Shown here one piece after another: positions 1 through 12,986 of a stretch of DNA of 64,000 nucleotides. Numbering within the stretch: the stretch's first letter is position 1; every line of letters starts with the position of its first letter. Source of the DNA: Chamaecrista fasciculata (taxonomy: Eukaryota > Streptophyta > Magnoliopsida > Fabales > Fabaceae). The stretch spans positions 89,852 to 153,851 of the forward strand of contig QANZ01011645.1 of the NCBI GenBank assembly GCA_003254925.1. Reading direction: 5' to 3'. The notes under the pieces are model-generated. The model was not told the DNA's origin, did no database searches, and saw only the letters and a list, made by a program, of their open reading frames with translations. Position numbers and translations under genes: made by a program.

Positions 1-938
1 ATCCATTTATATAACAATTATATGAGTTGAAGTATACAAAAATTGTGAGTGAAATGAACATTGCTAGCGTCAAAATGCCTCATTTAATTTTTTTCCCCAT
101 TTTTTTATGTTTTAAATCGTTTTTTATAAAATTTCCATAAATAGGGTCCCGGCTAGTAGCCGGGGCTCTATTTATGGAAGGTTTTTGAATTTTAAGCAAA
201 ATGCATCAAATTAGTGGCACAAAACTTATAATTTCTTATATGTATACTTTTGGACAATGTGCATTCCTGAAATTGAAAAAGAAAGCCTACTTTTTAGTCC
301 TTAAAATTGATTCCAAAGCTATGATTTAGTCCCAAAATATTAAAAAAAACACAAAATTTATACCTATCCATTTATATAACAATTATATAGTCCCCAAGTT
401 GCTTTTTTCCCAAATAATGATGACCCCTACGTCATTACAAAGAAAATGAGCTAGACTTTATAAACTATTCAAGTCCTTATTAATAATTGTAATGATTACA
501 TGTAATTATAATGTAGAATAGTATATATTTCCACCCAATTAACCTAATCAAGGAATTGGGACTCACTTTCAGTAATGACTCTAATGGGTGATCACATGAG
601 TAGCTAAGCTTTATATATATATAGAATAACCCAAACTTCAAATTCATTGAGTTAGCTATCCAAAACTGTCCATAGGCATTAAGTACTAACTTCTTAATTG
701 GTATAAAACTATAAATATAAATAATCCACTGCTTAATTTATATATATATATATGTTACTTTAACATTTATTCTGATGACCTTTCTCTTCGTTATTGGAAT
801 CAAACAAATACATCTGTGGGATGTGGTTAAAATAATTAAGCTGAAAAAGTTAACTAGCTACTGAACTGAACCGGCCACCACTTGTGTTTTCAGCAAACTT
901 TGCTGTCTTCTCGCCCAACACACACACATATATATATA
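1..938. other. AT-rich intergenic DNA, no gene seen
   Basis: No coding signal on either strand. It contains short (TA)n runs and a direct repeat of a phrase beginning atccatttatataacaatta at positions 1 and 364. The hairpin-bearing element that follows begins at 939. Confidence 0.6.
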
Positions 939-1106
939 CTAGGGGCTTTGCGTGCCCTAACGGGCACGCAAATATTAGGGATCAAAATGAAATTAATAGT
1001 AAATATTATGGACCTAAGTGAGGTTTTGGCCTAAAAAAAATAAATTCCAACATTATAGAGAAAAAATGACGACCAGAAAGGGGTGGAGCCATATAATATA
1101 AGATAT
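939..1106 (-). mobile_element. Helitron-like 3' terminus (candidate)
   Basis: Positions 947-972 form a perfect 11-bp hairpin (tttgcgtgccc, loop taac, gggcacgcaaa). Read on the minus strand, the hairpin is followed 4 nt later by CTAG and then a T. This resembles a Helitron 3' end (short GC-rich hairpin, then CTRR, inserted before T). The adjoining part (1068-1106) recurs in inverted orientation at about 3958-4001. The spacing between hairpin and CTAG is shorter than the usual 10 nt or so, and I did not find a TC 5' end, so this is a candidate only. Confidence 0.4.
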
Positions 1107-2365
1107 GTCTTCCACTTTAATTTGATTATGAAATTACTATAAAATTAGTATAACACAGATCCAGATTTATATACCTACTTCAACTAACAATTATACCTAA
1201 CACCGGCCAGTCAGAAGCTCAATTTAGTTTTATGAAAATTTTATATTGAGTTCCAAGTTTAAGACTGCTTCTAAAAGTTAATAAAAATAAATAAATATAC
1301 TGCAACTTGATTTAATTATTATTTAATTTTATAATCTCACTTGTGTATCTCAATATATAGATTAATTACTGACAGAAACTTTAGTAGTGGTTTTAACTTT
1401 TAAACTTTGAATTAGCTAGTTCGCTTTGTTTAGAGGGGAACTTTAAACTTGTAATGACAAGATCAAAAGGCAATTATTTGATAGATTTTAATTTGTGGAG
1501 TAGAAGTGAAGAATTTGACCATTTAAGTATAGCTCGAAAGCATTCTATGTAAAGATCAAATGAATATAATTAAGCATGTGACACCTTATCCGCCTTTACG
1601 AAAAAAAGATAAACATTTTATCAGCCTTTTCATGATGATCTGTGATGTGAACACTTTCTCAACACACAAACAATAGCAAGTCAACAACTTCGTGCTTTTC
1701 TCACACTCATTCACTAAAATATTTATATAAAAACATAACTAATTAAAACAGGAATCCCACTAAAACATGCAAGTGAGTAATCCAAGATTGCTCTTGTAGC
1801 ATATGTTGATTTGCCGCCTCACTTCAATCCAACTAATCTTAACCTTTAATTTTTTTTTTTTAATTTATCAGTTTCTATATTATATATATAATCTCTCCAA
1901 ATCCAGAGGCACGTGAACAAATTTCCAAGGAAGACCCATCAAAATTAGAGAATTTACGAAGCCCGCTAAATATTGCAAAGCTTAATTAAGCATATATATA
2001 ATTATACATTATCATCACCACTTTTATATTTCAATATTTGACTATTAATTTATTGGAGTTTAATTAATATCAACGGAGCAGTTATCTTTAGTTTAATATT
2101 AATTACTACTACATCTATACTATTATATATATATATTTGAGGGCCTTTCTGATTAGTAAAAAATAATTTAATTAAGAATTATAAAAAAAAAATATGTAGG
2201 TCACGGTGATTGATTAATTGCATTAATGGAAGAGAGAAAGTAATAGATATGATTTAAAAATAAAAAATAAATATGTAAATCACAATAATTGATTAATTGG
2301 ATTATAAAATTTAAATTAATATTTACATTCTCGTTAGAGCATATAAAGCACACTGGTATATGTTA
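1107..2365. other. AT-rich intergenic DNA, no gene seen
   Basis: No open frame of note and no recognisable RNA gene. It is made of long A/T runs and short (TA)n tracts. Confidence 0.6.
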
Positions 2366-2398
2366 TTAGAGGGCTTTGCATGCCACGGGAAGCAAATA
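2366..2398 (-). mobile_element. Second Helitron-like terminus, decayed
   Basis: On the minus strand the order is an imperfect hairpin (tttgc ... gcaaa), then GCCCT, then CTAA and T. It parallels the terminus at 939-972, including the phrase gggctttgc(a/g)tgcc. The hairpin is eroded, so it is probably an old copy of the same family. Confidence 0.3.
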
Positions 2399-2947
2399 TG
2401 TTGATAAAATTTAAAATAATTTAATATTAAAAATTATATAAATTGGCATGAGTAAAAAAAATTAGAAGAAAGAAAAAAAATTAATCTAATAATAAGAATA
2501 AAAGTTCATGTTTAAAAAAAAAATTATTATTTATATGTGTATGAATAAAAACTGATTATAGTCATATCTTTCAATATTTATTATCTTATTTATATTTCTG
2601 AATTGAAACTTGGAAACAGTACAATATATATATATATAAATTTGTGTTCACAAAAAAAAATATTGAAAGATATATTATAAATAATAGCATTTATATTTAA
2701 AATAAAAGTAAAGGTGTAAAACAGAAAGAAAGTAAAAAGAAGAAAGAAGAAAAAAGAGAAAAGTAGAAAAAGATGTTTTTTTTTTTTGGTAGTATAGAAA
2801 AAGATGTTTGGAAAGGGGAATTTTGAGTGATCTATAATTCTATATATATGTAGACTGTAGTTAAACAGCGTCCATTGCAGTGATGCCTACATGCCGAAGG
2901 CGACAGCACTAACAGCAGTCAAACATATGAATATGATATATATTACA

Positions 2948-3818
2948 GGTCAAAGGGTCATTTTGTTTATAAATATATATTTTTGTTTATTTTAGTCATT
3001 TATAATTCAAAAGATTTATATTGGTCTTAAATATTGAAAAAAATGTTTTTTTAATTCTAAATTATTGAATTATATTTATCTTGTTTTAAGTTTCAATGGG
3101 GTAGATTAAGAGCTACCTGTTATTTTTTAAATAGTATTTAACTTCTCTATTCAATTGGAGTTGTCAATTCACAAAGTCAAATCGAATTCCCAAAATAGGT
3201 TGCTTATCTCACGGTCAAATAAATGAAATTAGTCATATTTCTCTCATTTCAATTTCGAATGTGAGAGTTCGAAACTACGGGTTACTCTTAATGAGTCTTT
3301 TTTTGCTCAATTAGGATCGTCAGCAAATAAGCTCAAATCGGGCTCGAAAGTGAGTTTGAAACTAATTTTTCATAAATTTTTTACTTTGTTGTCTCAACCC
3401 CACTTTTGAGCCTAATTTGATCTCATCTGCTGACGGTCATAACTAAGCAGGAAAAATATTTGTTTAGAGTAATTCATAACTCTGAATTTGTTACATTCAG
3501 AATTGAAACTAGAAGGATATAACCAACTTTAATTTGTTTGTTTGATTATGAAATGAGCATCCAATTTTCGAGACTCAATTTGACATCATTTGCTAACGGC
3601 TCCAACTAAATAGATAAAACACTCTTTAATTAAAAACAAAATATAACTTTGGACTCGTCATATTCAAATTTAAAATGAGGAAAATATGATCACATTCAAT
3701 AATTTAGGACCAAAATGAAATATTTTCTAAACATTTAGGATCAATATGAATATTTTCAAACATAAAGGATCAAAATGAATACTAAAATATATATTTAAGA
3801 CCAAAATGACCCTTCACC
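2948..3818. mobile_element. Mutator-like MITE, GGTYAAAGGGTCA family
   Basis: The left end starts ggtcaaagggtcatttt and the right end is the inverted form ...aaaatgacccttcacc. The inner part has repeated phrases of the type ggaccaaaatgaa. Flanks are tatattaca (2939-2947) and tatattata (3819-3827), an 8 of 9 match as expected for an aged 9-bp Mutator-type duplication. It has no transposase. The same family occurs at 6016-6490 and 36282-36805. Confidence 0.55.
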
Positions 3819-3957
3819 TATATTATATGTCTTGAATTTCAAAATCTCTCTCTTTTACCTATTATTTCAAGAGCTGCATGCTCGTTGAAAAGGTTGATAA
3901 CTTGATATTCTGTTTGGAATTGCACCAAAACCAGCATTATATTAATTTTAGTATTAA

Positions 3958-4097
3958 TATATATCTTATATTATATGGCTCCACCCATTTCTGGTCGTCC
4001 ACATTTTAAAACTATAGTACAAAATTTTAATCCCTTTTTTTTACTGAGTTAACGATTTAGTCCCTCATTTATTTTACATACATATTTGCCCTTTAGT
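3958..4097 (+). mobile_element. Inverted copy of the Helitron-like tail
   Basis: The stretch from 3958 matches the complement of 1068-1106 (shared phrase atggctccaccc, then tctggtcgtc). It runs on to a terminus catatttgccctttag followed by T and a (TA)n tract, matching the layout of the end at 939. No strong hairpin remains. It is called by similarity to the copy at 939-1106. Confidence 0.3.
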
Positions 4098-6015
4098 ATA
4101 TATATATTGGGAAACATACAAAAGACCTTTAACTCTCTTTTTTCTTCCTCTCATCTTAAATCTTCTCCAGTTAATTTTTTCTTAAAAAATAATAGGAATT
4201 TTCTCTTTTTCTCCCTGTATATTACATTATTCCTCTGTATTTTGTTTTTTTTTGTTTTTCTTTTATTGAATATACTGCAACATTTGATATAATAACAAAA
4301 GTTATTGCTTCATTTATAGATTCGTTGCAATTATTATGAAAAATTAATATCTGTAAGTAATCAGGGATACGTTGCATATATGAATTAACTTCTACTTTGT
4401 ACGTATTTGCATGATATAATATTTATGTATTTGTATATATGCTTGCATGTATGGCATCAAGTAATGGATATATAATAGGACAGCATTGACAGTGGTGGCT
4501 AGCTAGCTAGATTGCTAGCACATATGTACATTACAAATGTTGGATGCTATAATTGATAATTTGACTGAGAGATCAGAGAATAAATTTATCAAAATAATTA
4601 AGATGCTATCTATTTATAGATCATATAGATCAAATTGTGAGGTTCTCAGCGAAGCCCTCGATCATCCACTACCTATATATTGCTGTCCTAAAATATTTTG
4701 AGGATCAATATATAATGTTTTCAACTGTGTATTCAATCAACTTCACTTCCACCACATTAATGTAAAATCAACATCAATTTAAGTGTCCAATATATCAGTG
4801 TTCGACAGTTTGTAATTTATTCAGGAAAGACGAATTGAAGAATTTTATAATTTTCCTTCCCCAAGGATAATTAAATTAAGGGATTTACCATGTTATTTTT
4901 AAAAGACTAAAATTATAAACTATTAATTTTTAAGACACATACAGAAAACTATTTAATTGATTACAGTTTTTTTTTTTTCAGCGAACTCTGTTATTTTCTG
5001 ATTCTAAGTCAGTTAATTAAAAGAAAGAAAAAAAGAACATATTTACAGCATTATATTAGAGAAGCTATAAGTTAGTGGCATGCAGACATGCAGTAGATCT
5101 CTAGTTAATTGGAGACAAGAAAACAGAGTTATTGTACACATACAATTATTGAATATATATGAAGGAACAAAGTTTGATAAAACATAGAAAAGTGAGATAG
5201 AATATATATATATATATATAGGTAGGGTAGTGCATGAATATAATGTAGTCCTAAGCTTGGTTGTTGGCATAGTAATTGCGGCACTTAAAATGCTTATAGA
5301 CCCGTGAAAGTGCTGGTTTGATATTTCATCTTTAAACACATATATAGAGAGAGAGTAGGATTTGATGCCACTACCTATAGTTAACTAAAGGGAAGTTCAT
5401 TTAAATGATCTATTAAATTATAATTTGATTGAATTATAATTTGATTGGATTATAATTAAATGATATTTGGATGATTTTTTGGAAAACGAGATTTTTAGAA
5501 TCTGTAATTATTTAAATAGGTATGTAAGGATCGTGTTTGGTAGATAGAAGAGTATGAAAATTGATATATTGTATAGGGGTAAAATTGGAATAAAATATTA
5601 CTTTTTGAATTTTTAGATTTTGTGAATAATTTGAGTTGTTTGGATAAAATTTGAAAAGTAAATTTTTGTTTTGTGAAGTTTTTTGCATTGGGATTTGTAA
5701 TAATCAGATTTTTTTTAAAAGCTCAAATTTAGAGCTTTTTCTAAATTATTTTGATAGATTATTCCACTTAATAACTATATATACTATAATTACAATTATT
5801 GTATATTGCCCAAATCATTTCCTAGGATGACACTTACTTTTTCTTCATTCATTCTGTATTGACCGAACGAATCAGCCGCTTAAAAAAATTGACTTTTAAC
5901 CATTTAATTTTACCGAGTTAACGCATTAGTCCCTAATAGAGAAAACAAAAATTGAAAACATACTAGTTGTTCCAAAATAGTGGTGAATCGTTATTTAAAA
6001 TAAAATTTTTAAATA
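4098..6015. other. Intergenic DNA, no gene seen
   Basis: Short open frames here lack codon bias and known motifs. The interval holds a (TA)n tract at 5204-5220 and AT-rich sequence at 5400-5760 of transposon-like composition (gtgtttggtagatag, aggggtaaaattgg). I could not define the ends of that piece. Confidence 0.5.
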
Positions 6016-6490
6016 GGTTAAAGGGTCATATTGGTCCAAAATGTATGCCTTAATGTTCATTTTGGTCCATTATGTTTTAAAATGTTCAAATTGATCCTAA
6101 ATATTTGTAAAATGTTTATTTTGGTCAAAACTATTGAATATGACTTGTTTCAAGTTCAAACGTGACGAATTTAGAACTACATATTGTTCTCGAATAGTAC
6201 TTTCTCTATCTGGTTTGGGCTATCAGCAAACGAGGTCAAATCGATCTTGAAAGTTGACCGCTCGTTTCATGATCAAACAAGCAATGATGATCATATCTCT
6301 CTCGTTTCAAATTCGAATGCGACAAATTTAGAGCTACGTATTCCTCTTAACAAGTCCTTTGAATTTGAAATGAAAGACGAGAGAAATATGACCAAATTCA
6401 ATAATTTGAGATTAAAATGAAACATTTTACTACTATTTAGGACCAATTTGAACATTTTGAAACATAATTGACCAAAATGACCCTTTAACC
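6016..6490. mobile_element. Mutator-like MITE with exact 10-bp target duplication
   Basis: The ends are inverted: ggttaaagggtcat at the left and ...aatgaccctttaacc at the right. The flanks are identical, tttttaaata at 6006-6015 and 6491-6500. A 9-10-bp duplication with long terminal repeats is typical of Mutator-like elements. The 78-aa open frame inside is also present, diverged, in the copy near 36.5 kb, but it consists of internal direct repeats and resembles no known protein. It is non-autonomous. Confidence 0.7.
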
Positions 6491-7178
6491 TTTTTAAATA
6501 TTTTGGTTGAATTTATTTTTTGAATTTATATAGTTAATTTTTTTAAATAAGAGGGATAAAAATTATTTTTAATAATAAAAATATAATATTGATTAATATT
6601 TAACTAAAAAGTAAATTATTATTATTATTATTTTATTAAATATTAAAAATAGTTAAAAGTAAAAAGTTAATTATATTAATTTAGAAAAAAAAATTAAAAA
6701 GAATTGGTGAAAAGTGATGTGATGGAAAGAGATTGTTGTAGGTGTAATAAATGATGAGTGATATAAAATGACTAAATGCCCTTTGGGTATATTTGAATAT
6801 ATATTGAAGTATAGGTAATTATAAGTATATTAATAGGGGTATAGTAATAATTGAGTATTTTAAGATATGAGATTTTTGTAGATTATATATATATATATAG
6901 AAAATTAATGTACATAATTAATTTTGCACAATATTTTGATACCATATCTCTTAATGTCATCATTGCAATTGTAGATCAATTAATTCACCTCAAGATCAAT
7001 TAAATAGTTATTTATTATCTCATATATATACATGTAATTAAAATAATTCTTGCCTACTTGCTAGTTGCTACCCAATTTTGGGAAATATTTATGAAGTAGC
7101 AGCAACTAATTAAGTGAAATCAACTTCTATATATGAAAGCATTATCAATTAATATTAGTTAATATCACTATTTTTTTA
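6491..7178. other. AT-rich intergenic DNA, no gene seen
   Basis: This is low-complexity A/T sequence with an (ATT)n run near 6618 and a (TA)n run near 6885. No coding or RNA signal was seen. Confidence 0.6.
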
Positions 7179-7341
7179 GGTTTTGCTATAAAAAACTCCA
7201 TAGCTTAAGTTATGGAGTTTTTTTTTATCTATCTCTCTTTTATCATAATTTTAATTTCCATCAATTATTTAAAAAAATGTGTCATGAGAAAAGAGAGATA
7301 AACACAAAAACTTCCTAGCTTAAGTTATGGATAGCAAAACC
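7179..7341. mobile_element. Small foldback MITE
   Basis: The ends are inverted repeats, ggttttgctat and atagcaaaacc. Near each end lies a near-palindrome around tagcttaagttatgga. The left one (ctccatagcttaagttatggag) is palindromic apart from one G/T pair, and the two sides of the element also pair with each other. It is 163 bp and non-coding. Flanks are T-rich, so a target duplication cannot be judged. Confidence 0.5.
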
Positions 7342-7936
7342 TTTTTTTTTTTTTCTTTTGGTGTTTAAGGGCAATGCTGAATGATAGAATATTTTTACAT
7401 TCGATTTCATGTTTCTTTCTCTTCCTACATTTCATTTAAAAAAATGAAAGCAAAAAAGAAAAATATTAATAAATCACCCCATGCATAGGTGACTTTACGG
7501 TAGTAGGGATGGATTGTCTCTATGGAGTTTTTTTTTTATCAATTCCCTCAGTTTAATTCATATCTAATTTAAAAAAATAAAGAAAATCTTAGTTAGAGAC
7601 TTTTAGAGATATCAAAACTGTTGTCAGTTGAGGCCACACATCATGTCAATACTTGCACACACTAACATTTGAAAGTTAACATTAGCAGTTTTTTTATTCT
7701 TGATTTTTTTTAATCAAGAAGTTTAGGTGGCCGGTGAAATCTTAAAATGATCTCCTAGTATAAGGTCTTTTTGTTTCCTTTTTGGAAAATCAGTTTTGAA
7801 AAATTTATTTAAAGAATGACTTCAATTCAAATTAACTTTTTATTTTCAATGTTTATAAATTACGATAGGTGTATCCTGCAGACTATTATTATTATTATTA
7901 TTTTTTTTTTAAAAAATTCTCTCATGAACCTGCAGG

Positions 7937-8415
7937 TATGTTTGAAATTTTGGTAAATTTTATTTTGGTACCTTATTTTATAAATCAATTTCACTTTGGT
8001 ACCATATTTTTTTAAAAGTGACAGTTTGGTACCCTGTTCTTTCAAAAATATCATGTTGGTACCATGTTTTTTCAAATGTGACATTTTGGTACCTTGTTAT
8101 TTGGACCAATTTCACTTTGGTATCATAAAAAAAAGATAGAATAGGGCAACAAATAGTGAAAGAACATGGTATCTAAATGTCACTTTTAAAAGAACATGGT
8201 ACTAAAATGACATTTTTGAAAGAACATGGTACTAAAGTGACACTTTTAAAAAAAGATAGAATAGGGCAACAAATAGTGAAAGAACATGGTATCTAAATGT
8301 CACTTTTAAAAAAATAGGGTACCGAAATGACATTTTTGAAAGAACATGGTACTAAAGTGACACTTTTAAAAGAACAGAGTACCAAATTGGAATTTATCTT
8401 TAAAATTTCAATCAC
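7937..8415. repeat. Inverted repeat of ggtacc-containing minisatellite units with a 120-bp duplication
   Basis: The left arm (to about 8125) repeats units with ttttggtacc at roughly 36-40-bp spacing. The right arm repeats the complement (aacatggtactaaa units). Within the right arm a segment starting agatagaatagggcaaca occurs at 8134 and again exactly 120 bp later. The whole could fold into one long hairpin and looks like a non-autonomous foldback element. Short open frames on both strands here are by-products of the repeat. Confidence 0.6.
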
Positions 8416-11288
8416 ATTGAGTTTGAAAAAAAGGTCAGAGAGGCGGACGGTGATTGGTGAGCACGAGATGAGTTGGCACACTTTAAAACCCATCCTATTT
8501 AGTTTTGAAAAACAAAAACAAAAAGAAAAACATTATAAACATATTTAATTAGTTTTGAAAAATATAATTTCTCCATAATCACGTGGGTAGGTGTAGTGCC
8601 GCACTCTGTCTAGTGTCTACTGCCTAGTGTGTCTACCATCGCTAAACAAATAATAGAACGACATACCCACATAAATAATTCTTATACAAGCACAATCACT
8701 CGTCTCTATTATTCGCGTTTATAATTACTCAATAGTTTAATTAATATTTGACATCAACAGTTTTATGGTTCACGTTGTTGAATTGATTAACTACGAATAA
8801 AGAAATATTAATCAAGATTTGATTATTAAATGCACAAGGATTGAAGTCGTGAGTGTAACGATCATAGAGTTCAAAATCCACACATAATATGTGCACATAC
8901 ATCATGTCATCATTGTTTACACTTTTTGAATAATTAAAATAATTAATCTCTGAAATATAGTAATTATTAATAATTTGATTCATAAAATAAGTTGGTCTCT
9001 AAATTTAAATTGATTTTATTTTTTTAGAAAAATGTACTGAAGTTGGTCTCTAAATTATTTTTGTATTATTTATTTCATAAATTGAATTCCAAGATTAAAT
9101 TGATAATTATTATATATTTTAATTATTTAAAAATTAATTTATTAATTTAACACAAATTAAAAAATCAAAATATAAATTTTATGAGAACGGGTGTTAAAAA
9201 AAATACATGGTAAAGAATAAAAGAGGCATGCGAAAAACATGGGGAGTTTGAGTTACGATGAATCCGCCGAATAAAACACTTTGGAAAGGGAAGGGCCCGA
9301 AATTAGGATGGGAGAGTTTCGATCAAATGAAAAAATATAGGGGGCCCAATCAAAATTGAAAATAGCATCAAAAGAGCACCAAAAGGTGTTACAATTACAC
9401 CAACAAAACTATCTAAAGTATATATCAAATCCATCCTATATCAACCTCACATTCTTCCATCATTATATACATCTTCATCTTTCCCTCCAACTTTCTCACT
9501 AAGATCTTCCATTAAATATAAAAACTTGAGCTTTTTAATTAGCTTATATACGTACGTTAATGAAATGGGAAATTAGGAATATATATAGGAATGGAACATG
9601 TTGCTAAATAATTTTAACTTAATTGGGTAAGTTGAGGTTTAGCATTAAATAACAAGTGAATGAATAGTTTTGGTGTACATTCTTACTACAAAAAAATAGT
9701 TTTGGTGTAGAATTGAATTGATTTGAGAATATAAAGGTACACTGGCTGGGCCTTCTTGTAGCAATGTAAAGGGTAGTAGTAGAAGAAGAATATACACAAG
9801 AGAATTTGGGAATTGGGATATGTGAGAGTGGGATCCACCACTACTGTCTACTGGCAATCTTAGCCTGTTAGTAAGCAGCCAGTAAACATTAAAAAAAAAG
9901 AAAACCAGAAACCATGCATAGTCTCAAGTGGTCAAATGATAAAATTTTAGTAAAGGTAGACACAATTAAAATATAGGGGGTTGGTTACCACTTACCATTG
10001 GGTCCCACAGTCAGAGTATGAGGAAGATTTTTTTTTTTTGATTAATAGAGTATGAGGAAGATGGAATGGGAATATCCCCCACGTACACCCCATCCATCAT
10101 CATGAATCATGTGACTATGTATGTGTGTGAGTACTGAGCTGTATATATATGACTCACAAGTGAGCAGATTCCAGATTCACCACAGCACACTCGACATCTA
10201 TATATATTCATTCATTCTTCTATTCCATCTCCCTCGCATATCTATCTATTCATAGTTTTTAACTTCAACTTATTCACAGAATCACTAGCTACACAATCTT
10301 CCATAAAATTGATTAACTTGCCTATCAATTAAGAATGTTTTGGGTGTTTAATTACTTATTATTGTGACTGCTACTAATTAGACAGTATGATTAAGTTGGA
10401 GTAGCCAGGAATAATGAATGAAAGAATTGAAGTTGAGCCGCAAATAAATAAAGAAATGTGGTGTGTTTTTAGTTTTTACAGTAGGTAGCTGGAGAGGGAA
10501 TAGAATGGGGGATGATAAGCATCAAGCATGAGGAAGGGTGGCCCACACAACCAACGCAGAAGAGGACAGAGGAAAACAGTATGTATGAGTATGAGTATGT
10601 GTATGTGTATGTGGGTCCAACCCAACGAAGAGGATGAAATATTGTACGCTTCAGAAGCTATGCACATGACCATGACTTTTGGGTGGAGACATACATACAT
10701 CACCATCATTATCATCCTATTAATATTATTATGCGTGCCACAAGCATATATAATAAAATAGAAGCAGATTATGATTGTGCGATAAGAAAGAAAGAAAGAA
10801 AAATGAACAAAAGATTAGAGAGAAAATGAGAGCAAGAGAGAGAGACAGAGATGGGAACTATTTGAAGTTCATCCCCAGCTCTCCCTGTCAATATATTATG
10901 TTGTTGTTCCCTTCTGAAACTGTTTTATTTGATCTGTTTTGCAACATACAGACATATATATATAGACATATCCCATGGAGAGAGAGCAGTGAGTGACTAG
11001 TGAGTTGTACAACATTACATCTCAAATATGAAATGCTCCTCCCTCCCATAAAACTTGTATATAATAATAATATCTATAAATTACTGAACCTTCCCTTCAT
11101 TATGGTAATTGAAACCCCCTAATTGATTTTGTTTGTTTTATATAACTTAGATGAAAAAGAAAAAAAAAAGAACTAAGAAGTGAGGATGAAACTGATTTGT
11201 CTGTATAATGATGGATGTAGGGGGTGAGGGTGATGCGGAATAGTGGAGATGGTGGTGGGTGTTTGAGTGAGTTTGAGTTGAGTGACAT
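8416..11288. other. Intergenic DNA downstream of the HIPP gene, no further gene seen
   Basis: Mostly non-coding. The interval 8930-9190 has MITE-like phrases (ttggtctctaaatt, repeated). Positions 10560-10610 hold a (TATGTG)n-like run. The last few hundred bases before 11289 should contain the HIPP 3'UTR. No tRNA-, snoRNA- or known miRNA-like sequence was recognised by eye. Confidence 0.5.
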
Positions 11289-12986
11289 TCACATAAGAGA
11301 ACAAGTGGAGGTGTTCTCGTCAGTGTCAATGTCAGTGAAGTGGGTGGAATAAGGGTGATGAGGATATGGGTAAGGTGGGTACATGTAATTCACGGCCGGA
11401 GGTTGAGGCGCATACACCATTGGCTGGAATCTCTCGTTCTCCATTGCTCTCTGCTGCTGGTTCATCACTGCTGCCAAATACTGTTGCTGTTGTTGTTGCT
11501 GTTGCTGCTGTTGCACAAATTGCTGAGCCTGAGCTTGTCTAGCATAGTCAGCACCACCGATGTTGTTGATGTTCTGATTATTCTTTCCGCCATTTCCACC
11601 AATATTCTTGTTCCCTGCAGGCTGCTGCTGGTTCTGATTCCCATTCATCATTGCCTGGAATCTCTCGTTCCCCATTGCTCTCTGCTGTTGCTGTTGTTGC
11701 ACAAATTGCTGAGCCTGAGCTTGTCCAGCATAGTCAGCACCACCGATGATGTTGTTGATGTTCTGATTATTCTTCCCGCCATTTCCACCATTATTCTTGT
11801 TCCCTGCAGGCTGCTGGTGGTTTTGGAATCTCTCGTTCCCCATTGCTCTCTGCTGTTGCTGTTGCTGTTGTTGCAGAAATTGCTGAGGCTGAGGTTGTCC
11901 AGCATAGTCAGCACCACCGTTGATGTTGTTGATGTTCTGTCCACCATTGTTTTTGTTGTTCTGATTACTCTGATTCCCATTCATCATTCCGCCGCCTCGC
12001 TGCTGCATAGTTGCCATCATATTCGCCATAGCCATAGCATTGGGAGGAGGTGGCTTCATCCTGTTCACTGGGGGAGCCTCTTCCAAATCATCATCATCAT
12101 CATCCTCGGAAAGCTCCTCATCCTCTTCCAAATCATCATCATCATCATCATCCTCCTCCGTCACAGCAGGTAGCTTGAAATTAGGAGGCAGTTTCAGATC
12201 TTGGAGAGCCTTCATCTGTTGAGGACTGGGTACCACTCCCCCTCCGACCTGCCCTTGCTTCTGCCCTCCCTGCACGGCTTTTCCTTCGTTGTTTCCACCG
12301 CCGACCTTACCACCCTCCATTTGCATCTTCTTCATCTGCTTCGCCAGATTATTGAGGTTGTTGTTGTTGTTGGTGTTATTGTTGTTATTGTTGTTATTGT
12401 TTCCGCCCCAAATTTCTGCATGCTTCCTTGATTTCGCCAGCTTCTTGATGAGAACGCTCGGCTCCACATTCCCAGACACCGTCACCTTTCCCTGTTCTGC
12501 ATCTATTTCCGTCGTAAACACCCCTATAATCACAACCCCCAATATTATTATTCCAGATTGCAAACAAAAAATTACAGGGAAAGCCAAACACAAAGCCAAG
12601 GAGATGTACCATCAATTTTCTGCAGGATCTTTTTCACCTTGTGTTTGCATCCATCGCAGTGAATGTTCACTTTCAGAACACATTTCTGCATGTACAACCA
12701 ATCCCCCACAAATCCACAACCCAATCAATCACAAAACCAAAGAAATCGGTGTCAGAATACAGCAATTAAAATAGGATAAAGCTTGTTGCTTTATGACAAA
12801 ACTCAAACTAGGACATAAAAGCTTCTGAGTCATTCATTACTCGGACAATAAAGCAGGGACCTGGAAACATAAATAACCAAAGGGAAACAAAAAAAGCACC
12901 AATGGTAAAAATTGGGGATGGGATAGAGATTAGAGATTAGAGAGATAAGTAAGTACCTGAATCTTCAAGAACTCCTCTTTACTCAT
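11289..12986 (-). CDS. Heavy-metal-associated isoprenylated plant protein (HIPP), 3 exons, 446 aa
   Basis: Exons are 12986-12957, 12685-12610 and 12523-11289. All introns are GT-AG and the joined frame is open (1341 nt with stop). The protein starts [10 protein letters not shown]. It has an HMA domain at about residues 11-74 with the metal-binding CDGC (Cys20, Cys23). A long low-complexity region follows: Asn-rich, then Asp/Glu-rich around 150-175, then Gln/Asn/Gly-rich. It ends in CSLM, a CaaX box for prenylation at Cys443. HIPPs bind Cu, Zn or Cd ions or act as prenylated adaptor proteins at membranes or in the nucleus. The HMA core closely fits the Arabidopsis HIPP32-34 type from memory. 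The Gln/Gly region contains three tandem copies of a unit of about 50-60 aa with GGADYAxQ, Q-run and AMxNERFQ. The ATG is supported by the splice phase and the family N-terminus. The exact member is not assignable. Confidence 0.93.

Noticed and set aside
6184..6420. 78-aa frame shared with 36450-36650
   Set aside because: Both lie in MITE copies and are made of internal direct repeats. Similarity reflects the transposon family, not a protein.
11340..12173. 277-aa plus-strand frame opposite the HIPP gene
   Set aside because: It is the antisense of the Gln/Asn/Asp trinucleotide repeats (runs of Leu, Ile). The minus-strand frame has the HMA domain, proper splice phases and CaaX box.
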